Source: Firmicutes bacterium UBA5500 (GTDB lineage Bacteria > Bacillota > UBA994 > UBA5500). Taken from it: a DNA stretch of 5,602 nt. The notes beneath the pieces were generated by a model that saw only the letters and a program-made list of their open reading frames with translations, was not told the origin of the DNA and did not search any database. The position numbers and the translations under genes are program-made. Below, piece after piece: positions 1 to 5,570 of this stretch (within the stretch, counting starts at the first letter, position 1; each line of letters begins with the position of its first letter). The DNA lies in assembly GCA_002427055.1 (NCBI GenBank), contig DIPA01000111.1:256-5857 (forward strand), written 5' to 3'.

Positions 1-951
1 CAACAAGTGCTGAGGAGTTACATCGAAAGCCGGATTCCAAACTCGCGCGCCCTCGGGGGCTAAACGAGTGCCACCAACATGAGTGACTTCGCTCGCCTCA
101 CGCTCCTCGATTATTATTTCTTGGCCTGTATTAAGGCTGAGATCAAGCGTAGACAGCGGACAGGCTACATAAAAAGGAATCCCATGCTCCCTAGCCAAGA
201 CTGCTAAAGAATAAGTACCTATCTTGTTTGCCACATCGCCATTACGAGCAACACGGTCGGCACCGACTATTACTAGATCAGCGCCACCTTTTGCCATGAG
301 CCAACCAGCCATGTTATCAGTTATCAAAGTAACGGGGATACCGTCCTGCATCAGTTCAAAAGTAGTAAGCCGACTGCCCTGGAGATAGGGACGCGTTTCA
401 TCGGCGAAAACCTCTACTTGCTTGCCCTGCTCAACAGCCGCCCGGATGACACCGAGAGCCGTTCCATACCCAACCGTAGCCAAAGCGCCAGCGTTGCAGT
501 GGGTCAATATTCTCCCATGGTTAGGCACCAACTCAGCACCAAAACGGCCAATCGCACGGTTAGTAATTACGTCTTCGGCGGCAATTAGATCGGCTTCCTG
601 TTCAAGCCGCTTGGCTAGGCCTATCCCTGCGAGACCGCTTGCCACCCGTAGCATACGCCCGATTGCCCAAGCCAAATTTACTGCCGTGGGTCGCGTAGCC
701 CGCAGTTCTGCAGCAGCAACAGTCAGTTCCTTTTGGCAGGCTAACGCGTTATTATTGCCACAAGCCTGCCCAGCCAGAACCATACCATAAGCGGCAGCAG
801 CGCCAATAGCGGGTGCGCCTCGCACAATCATCTGACTGATCGCTAACCCTACCTCTTGGTAGGAAGTACATTCTACCCAAACAATGGTGTTTGGTAACTT
901 GGTTTGATCCAGCAACCTAAGACTCTTACCAGTCCAGTCAATTGCACGCAT
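1..951 (-). CDS. mtnA: S-methyl-5-thioribose-1-phosphate isomerase MtnA (C-terminus cut by the window edge)
   Basis: This enzyme converts 5-methylthioribose-1-phosphate to 5-methylthioribulose-1-phosphate in the cytosolic methionine salvage pathway. The frame is open from the ATG at 951 to base 1 (317 codons, no stop); the family is usually about 345-355 residues, so roughly 30 C-terminal residues are missing. The protein starts MRAIDWTGKSLRLLDQTKLP, typical of MtnA. Visible signatures are VRGAPAIG near residues 40-47, THCNAGALAT with the expected catalytic Cys152, and GADRVARNGDVANKIGTY with the expected catalytic Asp232. Their 80-residue spacing equals that of Cys160 and Asp240 in B. subtilis MtnA. 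Near the cut end VWNPAFDVTP is also conserved. An AGGGGG ribosome binding site (960-965) lies 8 bases before the ATG. It follows the LigD polymerase gene by 75 bases with no clear terminator between, so it could be co-transcribed with the repair genes. Nothing resembling a SAM riboswitch fits in the short gap. Confidence 0.95.
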   Translation of the reverse strand, partial: MRAIDWTGKSLRLLDQTKLPNTIVWVECTSYQEVGLAISQMIVRGAPAIGAAAAYGMVLAGQACGNNNALACQKELTVAAAELRATRPTAVNLAWAIGRMLRVASGLAGIGLAKRLEQEADLIAAEDVITNRAIGRFGAELVPNHGRILTHCNAGALATVGYGTALGVIRAAVEQGKQVEVFADETRPYLQGSRLTTFELMQDGIPVTLITDNMAGWLMAKGGADLVIVGADRVARNGDVANKIGTYSLAVLAREHGIPFYVACPLSTLDLSLNTGQEIIIEEREASEVTHVGGTRLAPEGARVWNPAFDVTPQHLL

Positions 952-1026
952 AGTCTAGGCCCCCTACTCAAAGCATTAGGCATACATCTGTAGCCCAACT
1001 AGTGAATACTCTTCGCCATACCGCCT

Positions 1027-1932
1027 CTACTTCCTGCTATCTGGCGAAAGTAACAAGTGATCTAGATCTTGCTTCAATTGCAGAACCGGTCGAAATAGAT
1101 CCCCTTTTTCTGATACACGTTTTTGTATATTGAATAAGGTAAAATCTTGTGGGCGCGCCCGCATAGAGGCTACTTCCTCCCAGGTCAATGGCGTTGAGAT
1201 AGTTGCACCTGGTCGCGGCCGCAAGCCATAGACAGTAGCAAGAGTTTTTCCCAGTGCGTTCTGCAGATAATCTAAATACAGCTTACCCTCACGCTTGGCA
1301 ATTGATCTTTCCATAGTGGTAATCTGTGGCAAAGCAGCATTGACTGCCTGACATAGGGAGTATGCAACTTCTCGGATTTGTGAGTAAGTATAACGAGGCC
1401 TAATTGGAACGAAAATCTGCAATCCAGTGGAACCCGAGAGCTTAGGAAATCCCTTGAGTCCCCACAACTCTAGCCCTTGGGCTACCGCCATAGCCGTTTC
1501 GCAGATATGTTCCCAAGTTACCTTCTCCATAGGATCCAGATCGAAAACAATGAAATCTGGCTGTTCTAAAGTTCCAATCCTAGAAAGAAAAGGGTGAATT
1601 TCAAAAGCACCAGAATTGACTACCCAAACTAAGGCGGCTACATCATCTACCAGGCAGTAATTAATTATACGCTTGTCAGAAGCCAGAGGAAAAGTCTTTA
1701 GCCAAGCTGGCGCATGTCCCGGTGTATGCTTCTGATAAAACGATTTTCCTGCCCACCCATTAGGATAACGCGTCAAGACTAACGGGCGTCCGGCTAAGTG
1801 CGGTAGCAACCAAGGGGCTATTTCCACGTAGTAGTTGATGACCTCGCCCTTAGTGATACCTTCGTCTGGCCACCAAACTTTTTCTAAGTTGGTAACAGTG
1901 ATCTCTTTTCCAGCAATAGATAATTGCGTCAC
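1027..1932 (-). CDS. LigD-type NHEJ polymerase/primase, stand-alone
   Basis: This is an archaeo-eukaryotic-primase-type polymerase equivalent to the POL domain of LigD; it adds nucleotides at double-strand breaks held by Ku. From the GTG at 1932 it has 301 residues, the size of a single POL domain with no ligase or phosphoesterase part. Seen in order: VTNLEKVWWP near the N-terminus, the metal-binding pair Asp131 and Asp133 in FIVFDLDP, the SGSTGLQIFVPI loop at 166-177, and DYLQN with the third acidic residue Asp221, followed by RPRPGATISTPL. The spacing of Asp131/133, Ser166 and Asp221 matches Asp669/671, Ser704 and Asp759 as I recall them for Pseudomonas LigD. The position of His710 is Gln172 here. 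A longer frame begins at a TTG at 1962, but the GTG at 1932 has AGGGGG 7 bases upstream and lies 2 bases after the ligase stop, so I prefer it. Last gene of the ku-ligase-polymerase operon. Confidence 0.92.
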   Translation of the reverse strand: MTQLSIAGKEITVTNLEKVWWPDEGITKGEVINYYVEIAPWLLPHLAGRPLVLTRYPNGWAGKSFYQKHTPGHAPAWLKTFPLASDKRIINYCLVDDVAALVWVVNSGAFEIHPFLSRIGTLEQPDFIVFDLDPMEKVTWEHICETAMAVAQGLELWGLKGFPKLSGSTGLQIFVPIRPRYTYSQIREVAYSLCQAVNAALPQITTMERSIAKREGKLYLDYLQNALGKTLATVYGLRPRPGATISTPLTWEEVASMRARPQDFTLFNIQKRVSEKGDLFRPVLQLKQDLDHLLLSPDSRK

Positions 1933-1934
1933 CT

Positions 1935-2882
1935 TTACACCCCCTGCTGGTTGAAACTGCAACTATCCCTTGTAGCAGACTGAAAACCCAATATGACCGG
2001 AGCCCGTAACTTCAAATCAGATGACCACTCCATGAATTTGATCCGAACTGCTAGGAGAGGTATAACCCACCTAACGACTCTGTCGGCTATAGATAATTGC
2101 TTAAGAAAAGGGCTAACTGCACTGGTTGCTGCCTGCAGATATCCATTGATTGCCTGCCAATCGCTATTGCTGAGTCCGCTACCGGCACGGCCAACATAAA
2201 CTAGTCCTTCATCAGAATATAAGCCCAACAACAAAGCCGAGGGCATACCGGCCCGTAGCGTATATCCTCCTACCACACAATTCACGTAGCGCCAGTGCTT
2301 AATCTTACGCCAATCGGAACTCTGTTTGCCAGGAACATAACGGCTCTGCAAACGCTTAGCGACTATACCTTCCAAGCCTGCTGAACCAACTGCTGCAAAC
2401 AATTCCTCACCGGCAGCGAAGCTTTCTACCAAGTAAAGCTGCGGATAGTTGTTAGGCCACAGGCTGGCCAACGTAGACTGGCGTCGTGACAGGGGCCACG
2501 AGCGTATGTCTTGCCCCCGCCAATAGAGCAAATCAAAAACGGTATAAAGAACAGGCCATTGCTGTGCTCCACTATGAATGGCAGCTATCTGGCGCCGCTG
2601 ATCGCGCTTCAAAATTAAGTCAAACTTAGGTTTTCCCTGCGCTAAAACAACGAACTCACCATCAATTACAGTGCCGGCCGGAAAGACGTCTCTGAGCCCT
2701 GCTATCTCTGGATACTGATTAGTTCTATCCGCTCCTTTGCGATTCACTAATCGTACCAGATCTTTTTCCCAGAGGGTCAACATGCGTACCCCATCCCACT
2801 TCACTTGAAAGACCCATCCCGGCTCCACAAAGGGTGCTGGCCAAGACACAGGTTCCATCGGGCTAAAATCATAGGTAAACAT
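1935..2882 (-). CDS. LigD-type ATP-dependent DNA ligase, stand-alone
   Basis: It seals nicks and broken ends in NHEJ through a ligase-AMP intermediate. The 315 residues cover only the ligase domain: a nucleotidyltransferase core followed by an OB fold. Visible motifs: I, QVKWDGVR with the AMP-accepting Lys28; III, VIDGEFVV at 72-79; IIIa, TVFDLLY at 114-120; IV, EGIVAKR at 171-177; V, WRKIK at 191-195; and in the OB part GLVYVGRAGSG at 226-236 and a motif VI-like stretch, RIKFMEWSSD to LRAPVILGF, at 280-300. All residues expected for activity appear present. No POL or phosphoesterase domain is fused, unlike Mycobacterium or Pseudomonas LigD. The ATG at 2882 is 3 bases after the ku stop with no good SD, so translation probably depends on ribosomes finishing ku. 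The polymerase gene follows 2 bases after its stop. Confidence 0.94.
   Translation of the reverse strand: MFTYDFSPMEPVSWPAPFVEPGWVFQVKWDGVRMLTLWEKDLVRLVNRKGADRTNQYPEIAGLRDVFPAGTVIDGEFVVLAQGKPKFDLILKRDQRRQIAAIHSGAQQWPVLYTVFDLLYWRGQDIRSWPLSRRQSTLASLWPNNYPQLYLVESFAAGEELFAAVGSAGLEGIVAKRLQSRYVPGKQSSDWRKIKHWRYVNCVVGGYTLRAGMPSALLLGLYSDEGLVYVGRAGSGLSNSDWQAINGYLQAATSAVSPFLKQLSIADRVVRWVIPLLAVRIKFMEWSSDLKLRAPVILGFQSATRDSCSFNQQGV
1940..1945 (-). promoter_or_regulatory. Ribosome binding site of the LigD polymerase gene
   Basis: AGGGGG on the minus strand lies 7 bases before the GTG at 1932 and inside the last codons of the ligase gene. It decides the start, because the alternative TTG at 1962 is upstream of it and has no comparable site. 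Termination of ligase translation at 1935-1937 just before the GTG suggests translational coupling. Confidence 0.6.
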
Positions 2883-2885
2883 GGT

Positions 2886-3689
2886 TTAGTTACCAATTTG
2901 TCGTTCGGACTGCTTTTGTTTGTTTGCTTCCACTAGTGCTAAGCTAGCCTTTAGGGCCTCCATGAGGTCAACCACCTTACCAGGTTGCTGCGCCACGGGC
3001 ATGCTAACTGATTCACCCGCTATCTTAGCCTCGATTGCCTTAAGCAGTTCAGCCCGATAGTCATCAGTGTACTTTTCTGCAGTAAAGGCAGTACTAAGGC
3101 TGTCAATGAGCTGAGTCGCCATTTGAATTTCGTTATCGTGTAGCTTGACATCCCCTGCCGGAGCTAAAACCTGTGCTGGTCTGATCTCATCAGGATAGAA
3201 CATCATAGCCAGAGACAGGCATTCTGGTAGTACACGCACGGCAGCAAGATGCTGCTTGTCGCGTAACACCACTTGAGCCACCGCGATTTTCCCTGTGGCC
3301 TCCATAGCCTTACGCAATAGCCAATAAGCTTTCTGACCAGTGTCACCCACTCCTAGATAGTAAGATTTATAGAAATAGATGGGGTCGATCTCAGACAAGT
3401 CTACAAAATCGATGATATCAATTGACCGAGTCTGAGCGACAGCGAGTGCCTCAAAGTCATGTTCCTCGAAAACGACAAAACGCCCTTTTTCGTACTCATA
3501 GGCCTTTACTAGCTCACTTGCCTCAACTTCTTGATCACATGATGGGCAGAATTTGCGATATTGGATTGGCGTATAGCAAGACTTATGCAAGGTGCGAAAA
3601 CGAATATCCTTGTCTTCAGTAGCAGCGAACATCTTTACCGGCACATTAACCAAACCGAAACTGATAGAACCATTCCATAGACTGCGCAT
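2886..3689 (-). CDS. ku: Non-homologous end-joining protein Ku
   Basis: Bacterial Ku is a homodimeric ring that threads onto double-strand DNA ends, protects them and recruits LigD-type enzymes. The product starts MRSLWNGSISFGLVNVPVKM, the usual N-terminus of the family. KFCPSCDQEVEASELVKAYEYEKGRFVV at about residues 46-73 carries Cys48 and Cys51 in the position where many bacterial Ku proteins have a CxxC pair. The minimal C-terminal region VVDLMEALKASL (239-250) is present, followed by a short polar tail; there is no long lysine-rich extension. The length of 267 residues is normal for a short bacterial Ku. A longer frame opens with a GTG at 3701, but that codon overlaps the GGAGG ribosome binding site at 3701-3705. 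The ATG at 3689, 11 bases after GGAGG, also matches the family start. First gene of the NHEJ operon. No strong promoter was seen directly upstream; it may be read from the preceding gene through the hairpin. Confidence 0.96.
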   Translation of the reverse strand: MRSLWNGSISFGLVNVPVKMFAATEDKDIRFRTLHKSCYTPIQYRKFCPSCDQEVEASELVKAYEYEKGRFVVFEEHDFEALAVAQTRSIDIIDFVDLSEIDPIYFYKSYYLGVGDTGQKAYWLLRKAMEATGKIAVAQVVLRDKQHLAAVRVLPECLSLAMMFYPDEIRPAQVLAPAGDVKLHDNEIQMATQLIDSLSTAFTAEKYTDDYRAELLKAIEAKIAGESVSMPVAQQPGKVVDLMEALKASLALVEANKQKQSERQIGN

Positions 3690-3694
3690 AAGAA

Positions 3695-3742
3695 AAACCA
3701 CCTCCGCTAGGCTTTTGTTTTTAGCCTAACCGTAGGTGGTTT
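3695..3742 (-). terminator. Hairpin with T-tract before ku: terminator or attenuator overlapping the ku ribosome binding site
   Basis: An imperfect inverted repeat has a 9-bp outer stem (3695-3703 with 3734-3742), a mismatch, a 2-bp stretch (3705-3706 with 3731-3732) and a 6-bp inner stem (3708-3713 with 3723-3728), closed by a 9-base A-rich loop. On the minus strand the 3' arm runs into TTTTTCTT (3697-3690), the form of an intrinsic terminator for the gene ending at 3760. The same arm contains GGAGG (3701-3705), the SD of ku. The structure could therefore end upstream transcription, hide the ku start from ribosomes, or both. The pairing is read directly from the sequence; the function is inferred. 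Confidence 0.65.
3701..3705 (-). promoter_or_regulatory. Ribosome binding site of ku
   Basis: GGAGG on the minus strand (GGAGGTG if extended) lies 9-11 bases before the ATG at 3689. It fixes the ku start, because the upstream GTG at 3701-3699 overlaps it. It is embedded in the 3' arm of the hairpin at 3695-3742. Confidence 0.7.
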
Positions 3743-3759
3743 AGTTTAGTCTATTGATA

Positions 3760-4569
3760 TTAGTGATCGCAAGGTGCAGAACACTCAACACAGCTGCGTT
3801 TCTGTGCTGTGAGCCTTGGTTCCTTTTTCAGTTCTTTTACCAATTGCATGACTTCACTAAGCTTATCAGCATCTCCTTGTACAGCTAGTGTAATCGCTCC
3901 TTCTGAATCACCTACTCCACCTGCGGCTACAACGGTAGCATCAACCGCGAACATGGCGTCCAATGCCTCCACTTCGGTAATGATTTGCCCCGTATTTACC
4001 ACAAACAAACCACAAGCCATACCATAATGCTGATCAATCTTACTCTGCCCCATTACTGCACTGGCGGCAATCACATCGGGCACAAGTTTCTCCATACCTA
4101 TTGGCATAATCAAATGTGCACCACTAGCAGCCATATAACCTATAGCCTGCCCAATCGTCCCTCCATTGCTTCCCCCCAGCAATATACCAGCATTCCCAGT
4201 CAAGTCAAAAGCATTTGCTCCCTTAATCAATACATCATCTGCTGTGAAATCCCTGATCACTTCATTCCAAGGCAGCTCAACGCGCTCTCCTTGCACAAAG
4301 ACTGCTGGAGCTTGACGCGTTTTTAAATCGGTAACGCAAGGCACACCCTGGCTAATCAGACCTGCAGTATAATTACCCTTATCAATTGTTTGCCCAGTTA
4401 ACTCCTCTAGTACATAGGCATTGGTAGTGCCCCCAGCAATGATCAGACGCCCATGACGCAGCGCCTGTTGTACGCTGGCCATATGAGCTACGGCGCGCCC
4501 CAGAAGACGTTTAGATTCACTGGTCGTTAAAGTAAAAAGGCAAGTAGGCAATCTAAATACCCCCCACAT
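3760..4569 (-). CDS. Conserved protein of unknown function, LUD/ISOCOT-like signature, cysteine tail
   Basis: I do not recognise a named gene. The product has about 269 residues, no signal peptide or clear membrane segment, and looks cytosolic. Glycine-rich loops appear at IIAGGTTNAYVLEEL (43-57) and GNAGILLGGSNGGTIG (125-140). DDVLIKGANAFDLTGNAGI followed by AHLIMPIGMEKLVP (151-164) resembles the LUD domain of lactate-utilisation proteins (a GAN..I..TG stretch, then HI...GIEKLVP). The first loop recalls the GTGST loop of RpiA-type enzymes. An ISOCOT-type (NagB/RpiA/CoA-transferase-like) fold is thus possible; this is inference from motif resemblance and no substrate can be named. The C-terminus carries Cys260, Cys263, Cys267 and His269 (CVECSAPCDH), a possible metal site. 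Start uncertain: the ATG at 4569 has only AAGGG 16 bases away, while a TTG at 4551 has GGGGGG 8 bases upstream and would remove 6 residues. It follows sigH by 53 bases without a terminator and is probably co-transcribed with it. Confidence 0.85.
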   Translation of the reverse strand: MWGVFRLPTCLFTLTTSESKRLLGRAVAHMASVQQALRHGRLIIAGGTTNAYVLEELTGQTIDKGNYTAGLISQGVPCVTDLKTRQAPAVFVQGERVELPWNEVIRDFTADDVLIKGANAFDLTGNAGILLGGSNGGTIGQAIGYMAASGAHLIMPIGMEKLVPDVIAASAVMGQSKIDQHYGMACGLFVVNTGQIITEVEALDAMFAVDATVVAAGGVGDSEGAITLAVQGDADKLSEVMQLVKELKKEPRLTAQKRSCVECSAPCDH

Positions 4570-4622
4570 CTATTGCTGTAAATTTCCCTTAGCCTTTCAA
4601 TCTTGAATACGGGAGAAGTGTC

Positions 4623-5261
4623 TTAAGCCGTTACAGTGATTCTGGCATCAATCTTACGCTTGACGCGGCAAAGTGCGTTATCTACTGCCTTGGGTGTTGT
4701 ATCTAACACCAGAGCTATCTCCCGGTAGGTTTGATCATTAAGATATAATAAAAACACTTTGTACTCGAAGTCGCTTAACAAGTAACGCAAACTAGCACAG
4801 ACAGCGTCTAGTTGATCACGGACTAAGAACACTTCTGCCGGGTCAGTGATTCTTTCGTCTGGTAGTACTTCGAGCAGCTGCCGATCAGAGCCATCACTGT
4901 AAACGGGCTTGTCCAAGGATAGGTAGTAATTCAGAGGAGCGTGTTTTTGACGGGAAGCCGCCTTGACGGCCGTAATTACTTGCCGCGTGATACACATTTC
5001 AGCAAAAGGACGAAAGCTTGTCCCTCGCATGGGGCAAAAATCGCGCACAGCCTTATGTAAACCAATCATGCCTTCTTGCATTATGTCGTCCCGGTCAGCA
5101 CCGGCGATGAAGTATGACTTCGCTTTACTCATGATCAGAGAACGGTATTTCAGTAGCAAGTAATCTCCGGCACTATTATCACCCAATTGTGCAGCCGTTA
5201 CAAGCTCTTCATCAGTCTGCTCAGCGTAACGCGCATGTTCCTGCATGGTCCACTGCAGCAT
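4623..5261 (-). CDS. sigH: RNA polymerase sporulation sigma factor SigH (Spo0H)
   Basis: SigH directs RNA polymerase to transition-state and early sporulation promoters in Firmicutes. The 212 residues match the family size (218 in B. subtilis). Region 2 spans about 30-107: YRSLIMSKAKSYFIAGADRDD, the core-binding DIMQEGMIGLHKAVRDF (59-75) and the DNA-contacting FAEMCITRQVITAVKAASRQKH (86-107). The linker has LNYYLSLDKPVYSDGSDRQL. Region 4 (about 155-203) contains the helix-turn-helix LNDQTYREIALVLDTTPKAVDNALCRVKRK. All segments align without gaps to B. subtilis SigH as I remember it. The ATG at 5261 has AGGAGG (5270-5275) 8 bases upstream, so the start is secure. A strong sigma-A-type promoter lies about 90 bases upstream, flanked by Spo0A-box-like repeats. 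The unknown LUD-like gene follows with no terminator, then the NHEJ genes. Confidence 0.97.
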   Translation of the reverse strand: MLQWTMQEHARYAEQTDEELVTAAQLGDNSAGDYLLLKYRSLIMSKAKSYFIAGADRDDIMQEGMIGLHKAVRDFCPMRGTSFRPFAEMCITRQVITAVKAASRQKHAPLNYYLSLDKPVYSDGSDRQLLEVLPDERITDPAEVFLVRDQLDAVCASLRYLLSDFEYKVFLLYLNDQTYREIALVLDTTPKAVDNALCRVKRKIDARITVTA

Positions 5262-5269
5262 ATATCGAA

Positions 5270-5275
5270 CCTCCT
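5270..5275 (-). promoter_or_regulatory. Ribosome binding site of sigH
   Basis: Perfect AGGAGG on the minus strand, 8 bases before the ATG at 5261. It adjoins an 8-bp palindrome TGACGTCA (5275-5282) that I consider incidental. Confidence 0.85.
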
Positions 5276-5349
5276 GACGTCAAAAATAGTTATTAATAAA
5301 TCACACTAAAAGATCTAACTTTTGCTTTAATTCGAGACTATTTAACAGA

Positions 5350-5378
5350 ATAATAACTAACAAATATGTAGTTGTCAA
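5350..5378 (-). promoter_or_regulatory. Sigma-A-type promoter of sigH
   Basis: On the minus strand TTGACA (5378-5373) is a perfect -35 and TATTAT (5355-5350) a near-perfect -10, with a 17-bp spacer. Transcription would begin near 5343, leaving an untranslated leader of about 80 bases before the sigH ATG. The surroundings are AT-rich. It is the best promoter on this strand in the gap and probably drives sigH and the gene after it. Confidence 0.8.
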
Positions 5379-5402
5379 TGTAATTTGCAGAACTAACAGT
5401 AA

Positions 5403-5409
5403 TTCGACA
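5403..5409 (-). promoter_or_regulatory. Spo0A box upstream of the sigH promoter
   Basis: TGTCGAA on the minus strand is an exact match to the 0A box bound by phosphorylated Spo0A. It lies 24 bases upstream of the sigH -35, around -60 to -66 from the predicted start. A 6-of-7 match (TGTCGCA, 5423-5429) lies 20 bp further upstream in the same orientation, and another 6-of-7 match (TCTCGAA, 5331-5337) just downstream of the predicted start. The matches are seen; binding is inferred. A 7-bp site can occur by chance, so confidence is moderate. Confidence 0.5.
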
Positions 5410-5448
5410 CTATTCTGCTATATGCGACATACAGTTAATAATTGCCTG

Positions 5449-5477
5449 TTGCGAAACTAGCAAAGCCGTGCTATACT
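5449..5477 (+). promoter_or_regulatory. Possible promoter, divergent from sigH
   Basis: TTGCGA (5449-5454) and TATACT (5472-5477) are separated by 17 bp. Transcription would start near 5484 and run toward the tRNA gene, making this a possible upstream tandem promoter for it. No protein gene with an SD follows. The -35 matches 4 of 6 consensus bases and the -10 matches 5 of 6. Confidence 0.45.
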
Positions 5478-5504
5478 AAACGTCGCCGCATGGTCTTGCT
5501 AGTT
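5455..5504. repeat. 9-bp perfect inverted repeat around a promoter -10
   Basis: AACTAGCAA (5455-5463) and TTGCTAGTT (5496-5504) are exact reverse complements separated by 32 bases. The left arm lies in the spacer of the promoter at 5449-5477 and the right arm just downstream of its predicted start. No T-tract follows, so it does not look like a terminator; an operator or chance are both possible. Confidence 0.4.
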
Positions 5505-5526
5505 ATTGTTTTAGCAGATGAAAACC

Positions 5527-5555
5527 TTGACGGTGCAGCGTAAATCAGATATAAT
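5527..5555 (+). promoter_or_regulatory. Sigma-A-type promoter of the tRNA gene
   Basis: TTGACG (5527-5532) and a perfect TATAAT (5550-5555) have the ideal 17-bp spacer. Transcription should start near 5562, about 9 bases before the tRNA 5' end at 5571. Strong promoters with very short leaders are common for tRNA genes. Confidence 0.85.
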
Positions 5556-5570
5556 TTTACATGTTCGCCA

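Larger units (their letters stand above)
5328..5414. repeat. Pair of 15-bp direct repeats flanking the sigH promoter
   Basis: TAATTCGAGACTATT (5328-5342) and TAATTCGACACTATT (5400-5414) differ at one base and start 72 bp apart. One copy lies upstream of the sigH -35 and the other covers the predicted early transcribed region. The central TTCGASA of each is the reverse complement of a Spo0A box (exact in the second copy, one mismatch in the first). They look like paired operator sites. Confidence 0.6.
5262..5570. other. Divergent regulatory gap between sigH and the tRNA
   Basis: This AT-rich stretch has no convincing protein gene. It holds the sigH leader and promoter on the minus strand, Spo0A-box-like repeats, and two promoter-like sequences on the plus strand toward the tRNA. 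A 17-codon open frame (5490-5543, plus strand) has no SD and is not called. Confidence 0.8.

Noticed and set aside
422..790. 122-codon open frame on the plus strand
   Set aside because: It lies wholly opposite the conserved mtnA frame, has no recognisable domain, and its composition follows from the antisense of mtnA.
1012..1048. Inverted repeat TTCGCCA (1012-1018) and TGGCGAA (1042-1048) at the end of the polymerase gene
   Set aside because: Only 7 bp with a 23-base loop and no T-tract after it on the minus strand, so it is not supported as a terminator before mtnA.
1993..2199. 68-codon plus-strand frame opposite the ligase gene, and similar short frames at 3422-3622 and 4963-5163
   Set aside because: They are shadows of the ligase, ku and sigH genes, whose motifs are clear on the other strand.
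3743..3780. Weak promoter-like TTGCGA and TAAACT on the minus strand before ku
   Set aside because: Only 4 of 6 matches in each box with an 18-bp spacer, and the predicted start would lie inside the hairpin; not strong enough to annotate.
3985..4326. 113-codon open frame on the plus strand, and a neighbouring one at 3809-4027
   Set aside because: Both are antisense to the LUD-like gene, with no recognisable family.
5275..5282. 8-bp palindrome TGACGTCA next to the sigH ribosome binding site
   Set aside because: Too short and isolated; no second copy or known bacterial operator matches it with confidence.
5490..5543. 17-codon open frame (MVLLVIVLADENLDGAA) after the promoter at 5449-5477
   Set aside because: There is no SD, its end overlaps the tRNA promoter, and a frame this short is expected by chance; conservation would be needed to call it.
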